Shown piece by piece: positions 1-8,054 of a stretch of 50,627 nt of DNA (position 1 is its first letter; each line of letters opens with the position of its first letter). A model generated the notes under the pieces. That model saw only the letters and a program-made list of their open reading frames with translations, searched no databases and was not told where the DNA came from. Source of the DNA: Streptomyces sp. McG3 (GTDB taxonomy: Bacteria > Actinomycetota > Actinomycetes > Streptomycetales > Streptomycetaceae); assembly GCF_018619185.1 (NCBI RefSeq), contig NZ_JAAXYC010000020.1, positions 1-50,627 of the forward strand, given 5' to 3'. The translations under genes and the position numbers were made by a program.

Positions 1-1301
1 GTCCACTCCGTATGCGCCGGGCCCTCGGCGTCTTCGGCGTCGTCTGGACCCTGGCGGGTGTGGTCGCCTTCGCCCTCGTCGACGAGCCCCGCTGGGCGGC
101 GCTCTGCGCCGTCCTCTGGCTGGTCGCGGTCCTCGACCTCGTGGTCGTCACCCGCCGCATCCGCCACCACACCCAGCCGCCCCAGCTCGTCCCGGAACCG
201 GCGCCCCGCCGACGTCGCCGGCACCACCCCGGACCCCACCTCGTTGGTCACCAGCACCACCGGCCGCCGGGTCCCGCGCACCGCGGCGACCAGCTCCACG
301 ACCCGCTCCCGCAACGCCGCCTCGCCGCCACCGTGCCACCGCTCGTCCTCCCAGGCCTCCACCCGGTCCATCGCGTCGGTCAGCCACAGCGACAGGCAGT
401 CGATCAGCAGCGGCGGCCCGTCCGACCGCAGCAGCTCCGCGATCTCGCAGGTCTCCTCGGTCCGCCAGGCGCCGGGCCTGCGCTCCCGGTGCAGTCCGAT
501 CCGGGCCGCCCACTCCGGGTCCCCGTCGCGGCGGCCGCCGGTCGCCACGTACACCACCTCCGGAAACGTCTCCATGCGCTGCTCCGCCTCCAGCGACTTC
601 CCCGACCGCGCGCCCCCCGTCACCAGCACCCGGCGCGGCACGTCCGGCACCGCGGGGTACTCGCCCACCACCAGCGTCGTCCCGTCCGGCACCGCCCGCG
701 CACCGGCCGCCGCCAGCCGCCGCTGGAGCGCCGGTCCCGGCGGGGCGTCGTGGTCCAGGTGGACCGCGATCACCTCGGTGGCCGGCCCGACCGCTCCGGC
801 CGCCCGCAGCCGGGCCACCGCTTCGGGCCGCCCGATGACATCGAGGACGACCATGTCCAGGGGCCGGTCCAGCCGCTCGGGCAGGCCGGAGGGGGCGGCC
901 CCCGGCGGCAGGTACAGCAGCCGCTCGCCCTCCGGGCCGGTCACCTCGTACCCGGTCCCCGGGGAGTCCATCGCCATCGCCCGCACCCGGTGCCCGCTGA
1001 TCAGCGTCAGGACCTGGCCGTCCGGAACCCGGCCGGCCTGCGGCAGCAGGGCGGGCAGCTCGACGGCCGGCCCGTCGTGCGGGTGCGTCAGCAGCACCTG
1101 CCGGACCGCGCCCAGCGAACGCCCCGCACGGGCGGCGGCGAACACCGCCCCGGGCGTGAGGTCCAGCAGCAGCGCGTCGTCGACCAGCAGCGCCGTCGCG
1201 GCCCGCGCCCACGGGCCGCGGGCCGAGGCGCAGGCCGCGCAGGGGCAGGAGGGGCGCGGCAGCCCGTCGGGGGCTCCGGTGCCGAGCAGAGTCAGTTCCA
1301 C
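1..1301 (-). CDS. cobU: CobU-type cobinamide kinase/guanylyltransferase with MBL-like N-terminus, 3' end disrupted or cut off
   Basis: The GTG start at 1301 has GGGAGG about nine bases upstream. The N-terminal 200 or so residues resemble a metallo-beta-lactamase fold (LLGTGAP near residue 5, a degenerate LTHPHDGP in place of HxHxDH). The CobU domain follows, with the P-loop RVLVTGGARSGKS and later the family motif LVTNEVGSGVVPAT. CobU phosphorylates adenosylcobinamide and transfers GMP to it in late B12 assembly; this N-terminal fusion is common in Streptomyces. Family similarity stops after RRFRDELGRL (codon ending near 174). The expected final 20 or so residues (AAAADEVLLVVSG-like) are missing, and the frame runs off the window as a hydrophilic antisense-looking tail. 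Either the gene is truncated by a junction or a frameshift lies at about 170. The identity is secure; the state of the 3' end is not. Confidence 0.82.
   Translation of the reverse strand, partial: MELTLLGTGAPDGLPRPSCPCAACASARGPWARAATALLVDDALLLDLTPGAVFAAARAGRSLGAVRQVLLTHPHDGPAVELPALLPQAGRVPDGQVLTLISGHRVRAMAMDSPGTGYEVTGPEGERLLYLPPGAAPSGLPERLDRPLDMVVLDVIGRPEAVARLRAAGAVGPATEVIAVHLDHDAPPGPALQRRLAAAGARAVPDGTTLVVGEYPAVPDVPRRVLVTGGARSGKSLEAEQRMETFPEVVYVATGGRRDGDPEWAARIGLHRERRPGAWRTEETCEIAELLRSDGPPLLIDCLSLWLTDAMDRVEAWEDERWHGGGEAALRERVVELVAAVRGTRRPVVLVTNEVGSGVVPATSAGRRFRDELGRLGVVADAAGDDHEVEDRDQPEDGAERRPAGLVDEGEGDHTRQGPDDAEDAEGPAHTEW
3..173 (+). CDS. Small two-helix membrane protein, DUF6343-like, partial
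   Basis: The plus-strand frame through ATG 12 encodes two hydrophobic helices (LGVFGVVWTLAGVVAFALV and WAALCAVLWLVAVLDLVVV), then a basic TRRIR tail. This resembles the conserved core of small Streptomyces membrane proteins of the DUF6343 type, whose helices end in a similar VVxRR motif. Three codons in frame before ATG 12 could also belong to it, so the true start probably lies left of the window. Its natural stop is missing: beyond about 170 the frame continues as the antisense of cobU for over 1.5 kb. The last believable codon is near 164-170, exactly where cobU loses similarity on the other strand. Function unknown; family assignment is tentative. Confidence 0.45.
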
Positions 1302-1380
1302 ACCTTGATCCTCCCGTGTCCCCGCGCGAGGTGCGCGTCCGGCTACGCTTCGGGAAGCAACGTGACTCATGGAGGCTGGC

Positions 1381-1590
1381 ATGGCGTGGACGTGGCGGTT
1401 CGAGAAGTCCGACGGTACGGAGACGGAGCCGGTGCTGCAGCCGGAGGAGTTCACCACCCAGGGCGACGCGGAGTCCTGGATCGGCGAGTTCTGGAAGGAG
1501 CTCCTGGAGGGCGGCGCCGCACAGGTGACGCTCTTCGAGGACACCACCAAGATCTACGGCCCGATGAGCCTGCAGGCCGACAGCGCCTGA
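1381..1590 (+). CDS. Small conserved hypothetical protein (69 aa)
   Basis: The ATG at 1381 is preceded by GGAGG (1371-1375), which favours it over the in-frame ATG at 1369. The product is acidic and soluble, starts MAWTWRFEK, and has no signal peptide or membrane segment. A good Shine-Dalgarno, biased third positions and a strong terminator just downstream support a real gene. It resembles short proteins found widely in Streptomyces at this locus; function unknown. It is divergent from cobU, with the shared promoter region in 1302-1380. Confidence 0.7.
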   Translation: MAWTWRFEKSDGTETEPVLQPEEFTTQGDAESWIGEFWKELLEGGAAQVTLFEDTTKIYGPMSLQADSA

Positions 1591-1613
1591 CCCACGGACC
1601 GAAGCGGGCAGCG

Positions 1614-1657
1614 GAAGGGCGGGTGGTACGGGAATCCTCCCGTACCACCCGCCCTTC
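1614..1657. terminator. Bidirectional hairpin terminator
   Basis: A perfect 20-bp inverted repeat (arms 1614-1633 and 1638-1657, 4-base loop) lies between the convergent small gene and the protease gene. Without a long T-run it is a typical Streptomyces intrinsic terminator. Confidence 0.8.
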
Positions 1658-1692
1658 GGCCGTACCGGGCTCTCGGATCCTCTCCCGAGCCC

Positions 1693-2781
1693 TCAGATCT
1701 CCCCGAGCGTGACCTCCGCCGTCCGGCTGTCGCCGTCGCGCGTGTACGTCACGGTCACCTTCTGGCCCGGCTCGTCGCCCGCCAGCGCCTCGGAGAGCGA
1801 GGTGATCGTGGTGACCTCGCTCTCCCCGATCTTCGTGATGGTGTCCCCGGGCCTCAGCCCCGCGTCGTCCGCCGCGCCGCCCCGGTCCACGCTGACCAGC
1901 GCCACCCCGGCGGGGCGGTAGTTGTCGTCGACGACCGTGCGGCCCGTGATGTTCAGCGCGGCCCGGCCCGAATCGGTGACCTTGCCGTCCTTGATGATCT
2001 GGTCGGCGACCGTCTTCACCATCGAGACGGGGATCGCGAAGCCGATGCCAGGCGCCGCGCTGTCGCCCATCTGCGGGTCGGTCGCCGCGAGGGTCGGAAT
2101 GCCGATCACCTGGCTGTCGAGGTTGACGAGCGCCCCGCCGCTGTTGCCCGGGTTGATCGCGGCGGACGTCTGCACCATGTTGGCGATCGTCGCGCCCGTG
2201 CCGCCGCCCGCCCGGCTCTCGCTCACGGTCCGGCCGAGCGCCGAGACGATGCCCTGGGTGACGCTGCTGGACAGGCCGAGCGGTGAACCCATCGCCAGCA
2301 CGATCTGCCCCACCTCGACCTTCTCCGCGTCGCCGAACCTCGCGGGCTTCAGCCCGTCCGGCACCTCGTCGAGCTTGATCACGGCCAGGTCCTGCTCCGG
2401 GTAGGAGGAGACCAGCGTGGCGCTCAGCACCGCCTCCCCGGTGGCGACGCTGACCTTGAACGTCTTCTCGTCGCCGACCACATGGGCGTTGGTGACGATG
2501 TGCCCCTTGCCGTCGTAGACGACCCCGGAACCGAGGCCCTCCGAGGCGTCGATCTGCACCACCGACGGCAGTACGTCGTTGATGACGTCCTGGTAGGCGT
2601 TCTCCAGGTCGTCGGGGGCGCGTTTCGCCGAACCCTGCGCCGTACCGGACGCACTGGCCTCGGGGGCCGGAGCCGCCGGACCCGCACCGGAGCAGCCGCC
2701 CGCCAGGGCGATGGCGCAGACGGCCGCGGACAGGGGAAGCAGCAGCCTGCGCGCCCGGCTGCGGGAGGGGGATACATCCAT
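1693..2781 (-). CDS. HtrA/DegP-like trypsin-family serine protease lipoprotein with PDZ domain
   Basis: 362 aa from the ATG at 2781, chosen because the lipoprotein signal follows directly; the longer frame to 2958 adds a Pro/Arg-rich stretch unlike any leader. The N-terminus is basic, then hydrophobic, ending in lipobox LAGGC (Cys30). The protease domain spans about 60-260, with catalytic His100 (TNAHVV), Asp131 (QDLAVIKL) and Ser214 (GNSGGAL). One PDZ domain occupies about 275-360. It should be anchored to the outer face of the membrane and degrade or sense misfolded envelope proteins. It stands alone on the minus strand, ending at the shared terminator. Confidence 0.9.
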   Translation of the reverse strand: MDVSPSRSRARRLLLPLSAAVCAIALAGGCSGAGPAAPAPEASASGTAQGSAKRAPDDLENAYQDVINDVLPSVVQIDASEGLGSGVVYDGKGHIVTNAHVVGDEKTFKVSVATGEAVLSATLVSSYPEQDLAVIKLDEVPDGLKPARFGDAEKVEVGQIVLAMGSPLGLSSSVTQGIVSALGRTVSESRAGGGTGATIANMVQTSAAINPGNSGGALVNLDSQVIGIPTLAATDPQMGDSAAPGIGFAIPVSMVKTVADQIIKDGKVTDSGRAALNITGRTVVDDNYRPAGVALVSVDRGGAADDAGLRPGDTITKIGESEVTTITSLSEALAGDEPGQKVTVTYTRDGDSRTAEVTLGEI

Positions 2782-2917
2782 ATCCGGAGTCTGGGGCCCG
2801 CCCCGTCCGGGTGCCCGAACTGATGAGCCGAACGGGCCCCGTGGGGCCCGTGCTCCAGATCCTCCCGTTCGGATCGGGCCTGGCTCGCTGGGGCCGGCCC
2901 GACCCGGACGAAAGAAC

Positions 2918-3712
2918 TTAGCCGCGCACGCCGCACAGATGCAGCAGCGCCGCCACACCCCGGTAGGGGTCGGTTCGCCCGGCCCGGTCCTCCAGGGTCA
3001 GGACCCGCTCCAGCTCCTCGGCCGGCAGCTCGGTCCCGTCCGCCACGTTGTCCGTGAAGACCCGCACCCCGTACCAGGCGTGCAGCGGCGCGGCGATCCC
3101 CGCGAGCGTGGCCCGCAGCGCGTCGAGCCGGTCGGCCCGCACGGTGAGGCCGAGGCGGTTGGTGTAGGTGGCGGTGTCGAAGGCGGTCAGGGCCGCGCCG
3201 AAGTCACCGGCGAGCCCCGGACGCATCGCGAGCGCGTCCGCGTTCCGTACGAGCAGGGAGAGCAGCCCGCCCGGGGCCAGCATCCGGGCGAGCCCGGCCA
3301 GCATCGGGTCCGGCTCCTCGACGTACATCAGGACGCCGTGGCACAGCACCACGTCGAAGCTGCCGGGCAGGAAGTGCACACCGGTGTCCCGGCCGTCGCC
3401 CTCGATGAGCCTGACCCGCTCCCGGATCCCGTCCGGCTCGGTCGCCAGGGACTCGCGGGCCGCCGCCAGCATCTCGGCGTCCGACTCCAGGCCGGTCACC
3501 GAGTGACCGGCCCGCGCCAGGCGCAGGGCCTGGGTGCCCTGGCCCATGCCGACGTCCAGGACGCGCAGCCGCCGGCCCACCGGGAAACGCCCGGCTATCT
3601 GCTCGTCCAGCTGCCGCGCGACGAGCTCCTGACGGACCCGGTTGCGTACGCCGCCGAGACCTGCCAGCCACGCCGAGGAGACCCCGGTGAAGCCGGAGGC
3701 CTCCGTGCTCAG
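2918..3712 (-). CDS. Class I SAM-dependent methyltransferase
   Basis: Motif I VLDVGMGQG sits at about residues 51-59 and an acidic ribose-binding residue follows in GLESD. The CHGVLMYV and LAPGGLLSLL segments are typical of class I methyltransferases; the substrate cannot be inferred. The frame has no ATG or GTG near the conserved N-terminus (LSTEASGFTG). The best start is CTG at 3712, which overlaps the stop of the upstream DUF3043 gene as CTGA and has GGAGAG about seven bases before it, giving 264 aa. The longer frame to 3979 would overlap DUF3043 coding sequence by 270 bases and reads as shadow. Translational coupling to the membrane protein upstream is likely. Confidence 0.85.
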   Translation of the reverse strand: MSTEASGFTGVSSAWLAGLGGVRNRVRQELVARQLDEQIAGRFPVGRRLRVLDVGMGQGTQALRLARAGHSVTGLESDAEMLAAARESLATEPDGIRERVRLIEGDGRDTGVHFLPGSFDVVLCHGVLMYVEEPDPMLAGLARMLAPGGLLSLLVRNADALAMRPGLAGDFGAALTAFDTATYTNRLGLTVRADRLDALRATLAGIAAPLHAWYGVRVFTDNVADGTELPAEELERVLTLEDRAGRTDPYRGVAALLHLCGVRG

Positions 3713-4308
3713 GGCCGCTCTCCGCGCTTGACCTGCGGCTTCGGAAGCCGCAGTCGGCGCATCTGGAGCGTGCGCATCAGGCCGTACGCCACGGCTCCGC
3801 GCTTCGGCGTGTCCGGGAAGCGCTCGCGCAGCTGCTTCTTCAGGCGCATCGACAGACCGATCGAGTCGATCACGATCAGGATGATCACGCCGAGCCAGAG
3901 CAGCAACGAGATGCTCTGGATGTTCTGCACCTGGATCACGCTCAGGATCAGGATGATCACGGCGAGCGGCAGGAACCACTCGGCGATGCAGAAGCGCGAG
4001 TCCACGTAATCGCGGACGAAGCGCCTGACCGGGCCCTTGTCGCGGACCGGGAGGTAGCGCTCGTCGCCCGAGGCGAGCGCCTCGCGCTGCCTGGCCAGGT
4101 CGGTGCGCCGAGCCTCGCGCTGGCGCTTCATGGCCGCCTTGCGATCGGTCGGCGCACTGGACGCGGCACGACGGCGCTGCGTCTGGGCCTCGCTGCGCTT
4201 GGGGGTGGGGCGACCCTTGGGAGCCTGTGGGTCGCGGGGCTGCTGGGAGAGGTCCGCCGTCACCTTGTCGGTGGGGGCCTTCTCTGTCTTGGCACGGCTA
4301 CGGAACAC
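3709..4308 (-). CDS. DUF3043 integral membrane protein
   Basis: 199 aa from GTG 4308 (VFRSRAK), the start matching the usual length of this actinobacterial family. Residues 1-100 are highly charged and cytoplasmic, rich in Lys/Arg/Gln. Two membrane helices follow (about 111-128 and 133-152), then a basic tail (SMRLKKQLRERFP). Function is unknown. It is divergent from pspA across a 307-base gap and probably forms an operon with the overlapping methyltransferase. Its basic, membrane-proximal character would suit a nucleoid- or envelope-associated role, but that is inference. Confidence 0.85.
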   Translation of the reverse strand: MFRSRAKTEKAPTDKVTADLSQQPRDPQAPKGRPTPKRSEAQTQRRRAASSAPTDRKAAMKRQREARRTDLARQREALASGDERYLPVRDKGPVRRFVRDYVDSRFCIAEWFLPLAVIILILSVIQVQNIQSISLLLWLGVIILIVIDSIGLSMRLKKQLRERFPDTPKRGAVAYGLMRTLQMRRLRLPKPQVKRGERP

Positions 4309-4615
4309 AAAACCCAAGGGTACGGGGTCGCCGCGCGGGCCCGGAGACCCGGGCGGGAACGATCCGGCAACGGACGGCGTCCCCACAGGTGTCCCGACAG
4401 GGCGATACGGGTGTCAACCGCCCGTTCCCGCGCCCGTCACCAGAATGTCCCAGGGCCTCACCTACACCCTGGGCGGGAGTGTTCACGGGGCGCAGTCGTC
4501 CTTGGGGAGGAGCACATCGGGACTCGGACAGTGCGGTAATAGAGACAGGGCCCGTACTGTGGGTTCTATCGGGAGTGCTGGAGCTCAGTCCGTCAGAAGG
4601 GGGCGCGCGAAGCCC
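4309..4615. promoter_or_regulatory. Divergent intergenic region, DUF3043 / pspA
   Basis: No gene is visible here. It must hold promoters for both flanking genes. I could not assign confident -35/-10 pairs; GGTAATAG near 4535 is the most AT-rich candidate -10 on the plus strand. Regulatory sites for pspA are expected here but none is recognisable by eye. Confidence 0.4.
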
Positions 4616-5413
4616 ATGAGCGGTGTAATGAAGCGTATGGGGATGCTTTTCCGCGCGAAGGCAAACAAGGCCCTTGACCGGGCCGAGGATCCGCGCGAGA
4701 CCCTCGACTACTCGTACCAGAAGCAGCTGGAGCTGCTTCAGAAGGTGCGCCGCGGCGTCGCCGACGTGGCGACGTCCCGCAAGCGCCTGGAGCTGCAGCT
4801 GAACCAGCTGCAGGGCCAGTCGTCCAAGCTGGAGGACCAGGGCCGCAAGGCGCTGGCGCTGGGCCGCGAGGACCTGGCGCGCGAAGCGCTGTCCCGGCGC
4901 GCCGCCCTCCAGCAGCAGGTCACCGACCTGGAGACGCAGCACACGACGCTGCAGGGCGAGGAGGAGAAGCTCACCCTCGCGGCCCAGCGCCTCCAGGCCA
5001 AGGTCGACGCCTTCCGCACGAAGAAGGAGACCATCAAGGCCACCTACACGGCGGCCCAGGCCCAGACCCGGATCGGCGAGGCCTTCTCCGGCATCTCCGA
5101 GGAGATGGGCGATGTGGGCCTCGCGATCCAGCGGGCCGAGGACAAGACGCAGCAGCTCCAGGCGCGGGCCGGCGCCATCGACGAGCTGCTCGCCTCCGGC
5201 GCCCTGGACGACCCGACCGGCACGGCGAAGGACGACATCGCCGCCGAGCTGGACCGGATCTCCGGCGGCAGCGATGTGGAGCTGGAGCTGCAGCGCATGA
5301 AGGCCGAGCTGGCCGGCGGCTCCTCGTCCTCGCAGCAGGCCATCGAAGGCGGCGCACAGGACGGTGCGCAGCCGTCGCAGCAGTCGTCCCCGCACAAGTT
5401 CGACAAGCAGTAA
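4616..5413 (+). CDS. pspA: PspA/IM30 (ESCRT-III-like) membrane-stress protein
   Basis: 265 aa from ATG 4616 (MSGVMKRMGMLFRAKANKALDRAED). It has an amphipathic N-terminal helix, then almost continuous coiled coil (about 25-215) of PspA/Vipp1 type, and a Ser/Gln-rich tail. PspA binds stressed membranes from the cytoplasmic side, forming scaffolds that limit proton leakage. GAAGGGGGC lies upstream at a longish distance. The gene is followed after nine bases by its PspAA partner and then by a two-component pair, the usual actinobacterial envelope-stress grouping. Confidence 0.95.
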   Translation: MSGVMKRMGMLFRAKANKALDRAEDPRETLDYSYQKQLELLQKVRRGVADVATSRKRLELQLNQLQGQSSKLEDQGRKALALGREDLAREALSRRAALQQQVTDLETQHTTLQGEEEKLTLAAQRLQAKVDAFRTKKETIKATYTAAQAQTRIGEAFSGISEEMGDVGLAIQRAEDKTQQLQARAGAIDELLASGALDDPTGTAKDDIAAELDRISGGSDVELELQRMKAELAGGSSSSQQAIEGGAQDGAQPSQQSSPHKFDKQ

Positions 5414-5422
5414 GGCAGCGTC

Positions 5423-5701
5423 ATGATCGTACGGATCATGGGGGAGGGCCAGGTCAAGCTGGCCGACAGTCACCTCGTCGAACTGAACGAGCTCGACGAC
5501 GTCCTGCTCAAGGAGATGGAGAGCGGCGACGGCCCCGGCTTTCGCACGACCCTCCACGCGCTCCTGGACAAGGTGCGCGAGCTCGGCACTCCGCTGCCGG
5601 ACGACTCCCTGGAGCCGTCCGAGCTGATCCTGCCGGCGCCCGACGCCACCCTCGAAGACGTACGGGCCATGCTCAGCGACGACGGGCTCATCCCCAACTG
5701 A
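5423..5701 (+). CDS. pspAA: PspA-associated protein PspAA
   Basis: 92 aa, beginning MIVRIMGEGQVKL, a typical PspAA N-terminus, with the family's acidic C-terminal segment (LEDVRAMLSDDGLIP). No signal or membrane segment. It starts nine bases after pspA, so the two are almost certainly co-transcribed and may interact; PspAA is known mainly from this association, with no catalytic role established. Confidence 0.88.
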   Translation: MIVRIMGEGQVKLADSHLVELNELDDVLLKEMESGDGPGFRTTLHALLDKVRELGTPLPDDSLEPSELILPAPDATLEDVRAMLSDDGLIPN

Positions 5702-5858
5702 ATCCCACGGGCCGGCCCCGGCGGGCCCATGGATCGCCGCACCAGCACCCCGCACCCCTGCCCTGCGCCCGGTCCGCCGGACGCGGGGCAGAGGTGCTCC
5801 GGGCCCACCGCGGGGAAGGCTCCCGCCCCCGACCGGGGGCCGCGTACCGTAGCTGGAC

Positions 5859-7136
5859 GTGACCACCCTCTCGTCCGGCTTCGCGCGCGCCCGCCGCTGG
5901 CTCCGGGACCATCCCCTCGCGTTCGACGCGACCCTCGCCCTCGGCTCGCTCGTCGCGATGATCGCCGGCTCGTTCGCCGACCCGGGCACCGGACACGGGC
6001 CGACCTTCGGCACCCGCACCCCCGAGCCGTTCAGCGTGCTCCTGATGGTCCTCGCCGCCGTGGCCCTGGTCCTGCGGCGACGGCGTCCGATGGCGGTGCT
6101 CGCCGCCACCGGGGTCCTCTCGGCCACCGAGTACATCCTGATGGACCCGCCCGCCCCGGTCGTCATGAGCACGGTCATCGCCCTCTACACCGTCGCCTCG
6201 CGGACCGACCGCCCCACCACCTGGCGGGTCGGGCTGCTGACGATGGGGGCGCTCACGGCGGCCTCCATGTTCTTCGGCTCGACGCCCTGGTACAGCCAGG
6301 AGAACCTCGGTGTCTTCGCCTGGACCGGGATGGCCGGGGCCGCCGGGGACGCCGTACGCAGCAGACGCGCGTTCGTCGACGCCATCCGGGAACGCGCCGA
6401 GCGGGCCGAGCGCACCCGCGAGGAGGAGGCCCGCCGCCGGGTCGCCGAGGAGCGGCTGCGGATCGCGCGGGACCTCCACGACGTCGTCGCCCACCACATC
6501 GCCCTGGTCAACGTCCAGGCCGGGGTCGCCGCCCACGTCATGGACAAGCGCCCCGACCAGGCCAAGGAAGCACTCGCCCACGTCCGCGACGCCAGCCGCT
6601 CCGCGCTCAACGAACTCCGGGTCACCGTCGGCCTCCTGCGTCAGCAGGGCGACCCGGAGGCGCCCACCGAACCGGCCCCCGGGCTCGCCGTCCTCGGCGA
6701 GCTGGTCGACACCTTCCGCAACGCCGGGCTCCCCGTCGAGGTGGCCGGCTCCGACCACGGGAACCGGCTGCCCGCCGCCGTCGACCTGGCCGCCTACCGG
6801 GTCATCCAGGAGGCCCTGACCAACGTCCGCAAACACGCGGGCGCCGGGGCCAGGGCCGAGGTGAGCGTCGTACGCGTGGGCGCCACCGCCGAGGTCACCG
6901 TGCTCGACAACGGCCGGGGGTGCGGCGCCCGACGGCCCGGGGCCGACGACGATCTGGAGAGCGGCGGTCACGGCCTGGTCGGCATGCGCGAACGCGTCAC
7001 CGCCCTCGGCGGGGCCCTCACCGCGGGCCCTCGGTACGGCGGCGGATTCCGGGTCCATGCGATCCTTCCGGTCGAGGCCCGCAAGGGTGAACCGGAGCGG
7101 CCGGGCACAGCGGGCGGAACGAGGCTCTGCCGATGA
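5859..7136 (+). CDS. NarL/DesK-type sensor histidine kinase
   Basis: 425 aa from GTG 5859. The N-terminal 165 residues carry four to five membrane helices (about 25-40, 58-73, 79-95, 101-114, 125-140) with short loops and no large extracellular domain, suggesting sensing within the membrane. The HisKA_3 dimerisation domain has phospho-acceptor His207 in RDLHDVVAHHI. The ATPase domain shows N-box QEALTNVRKH, the DNGRG motif and GHGLVGMRERV. Its stop overlaps the response regulator start (ATGA, 7133-7136), so the pair is translationally coupled. Adjacent pspA-pspAA makes cell-envelope stress the likely signal; this resembles LiaSR-type systems. Confidence 0.93.
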   Translation: MTTLSSGFARARRWLRDHPLAFDATLALGSLVAMIAGSFADPGTGHGPTFGTRTPEPFSVLLMVLAAVALVLRRRRPMAVLAATGVLSATEYILMDPPAPVVMSTVIALYTVASRTDRPTTWRVGLLTMGALTAASMFFGSTPWYSQENLGVFAWTGMAGAAGDAVRSRRAFVDAIRERAERAERTREEEARRRVAEERLRIARDLHDVVAHHIALVNVQAGVAAHVMDKRPDQAKEALAHVRDASRSALNELRVTVGLLRQQGDPEAPTEPAPGLAVLGELVDTFRNAGLPVEVAGSDHGNRLPAAVDLAAYRVIQEALTNVRKHAGAGARAEVSVVRVGATAEVTVLDNGRGCGARRPGADDDLESGGHGLVGMRERVTALGGALTAGPRYGGGFRVHAILPVEARKGEPERPGTAGGTRLCR

Positions 7137-7867
7137 CCCAGCCGACACCGGCACCGGAACCGACGACCGTGCCGCGGCAGGCTCCCATCAAGGTGCTGCT
7201 CGCCGACGACCAGGCGCTGCTGCGCAGCGCGTTCCGGGTGCTGGTGGACTCCGAGCCGGACATGGAAGTGGTCGGCGAGGCCGCCGACGGGGCCCAGGCC
7301 GTCGAGCTGGCCCGGGCCTCGGGCGCCGACGTGGTGCTCATGGACATCCGGATGCCGGGCACCGACGGACTCGCCGCCACCCGCATGATCAGCGCCGACC
7401 CGGAGCTGTCCGCGGTGCGGGTGGTCATGCTCACCACCTTCGAGGTCGACGAGTACGTGGTCCAGTCGCTGCGCGCCGGAGCCTCCGGCTTCCTCGGCAA
7501 GGGCGCGGAGCCGGAGGAGCTCCTCAACGCCATCCGGATCGCCGCGGCCGGCGAGGCGCTGCTCTCGCCCGCCGCGACCAAGGGGCTCATCGCCACCTTC
7601 CTGGCCCAGGGCGGCAGCTCGGGGGAGGGGCCTGACAGCGCGGAGTACGCGGAGCGGCTGGCGGCGCTCACCGGCCGCGAACGCGAGGTGCTGGTGCTGG
7701 TCGCGGGCGGCCACTCCAACGACCAGATCGCCGAGCGGCTCGCGGTCAGCCCGCTCACCGTCAAGACCCATGTGAACCGGGCGATGGCGAAGCTCGGAGC
7801 CCGGGACCGGGCTCAATTGGTGGTAATCGCCTATGAATCGGGCCTGGTGCGTCCCCGGGCGGACTGA
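7133..7867 (+). CDS. NarL/LuxR-family response regulator
   Basis: 244 aa. The receiver domain (about 18-135) has acidic pair DD at 25-26, phospho-acceptor Asp71 (VVLMDIRMPG), Thr in MLTTFE and the conserved Lys in FLGKGAEPEE. A C-terminal LuxR helix-turn-helix spans about 180-240 (LTGREREVLVLVAGG; VSPLTVKTHVNRAMAKLG). It is coupled to the kinase by a 4-base overlap. Probable targets are pspA or the RND exporter next door, but no binding sites were recognised. Confidence 0.95.
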   Translation: MTQPTPAPEPTTVPRQAPIKVLLADDQALLRSAFRVLVDSEPDMEVVGEAADGAQAVELARASGADVVLMDIRMPGTDGLAATRMISADPELSAVRVVMLTTFEVDEYVVQSLRAGASGFLGKGAEPEELLNAIRIAAAGEALLSPAATKGLIATFLAQGGSSGEGPDSAEYAERLAALTGREREVLVLVAGGHSNDQIAERLAVSPLTVKTHVNRAMAKLGARDRAQLVVIAYESGLVRPRAD

Positions 7868-7870
7868 CCG

Positions 7871-7904
7871 GGTGGAGTTCCGGCGTACTGCGGCGTACTC
7901 CACC
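7871..7904 (+). terminator. Stem-loop after the response regulator
   Basis: Inverted repeat GGTGGAGT / ACTCCACC (7871-7878, 7897-7904) with an 18-base loop holding two copies of CGGCGTACT. It begins four bases after the stop codon; a weak terminator or a palindromic site before the exporter gene. Confidence 0.4.
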
Positions 7905-8054
7905 TGCGGTATGCGCGGCATAAGAAAGCAGCCCGGGGGGCGACGTTTCGGCGGCGCGGAGCGGAGATCGTAGGACTGGGCTGGAGGTGCAGGTCCCTGA
8001 CGTTTTCCCCCTCCCCGCCCTCTGCCGCGTACGCCACAGAAGAGAGACCCACCC

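Noticed and set aside
148..1212. Minus-strand 354-codon frame opposite the window start
   Set aside because: A different frame from cobU, made of Gly/Ala/Arg repeats; the true frame has the P-loop and GTG start at 1301.
4298..6178. Long minus-strand frame across pspA and pspAA
   Set aside because: Repetitive Leu/Gln/Gly/Arg shadow of the coiled coil on the plus strand; pspA and pspAA are unmistakable.
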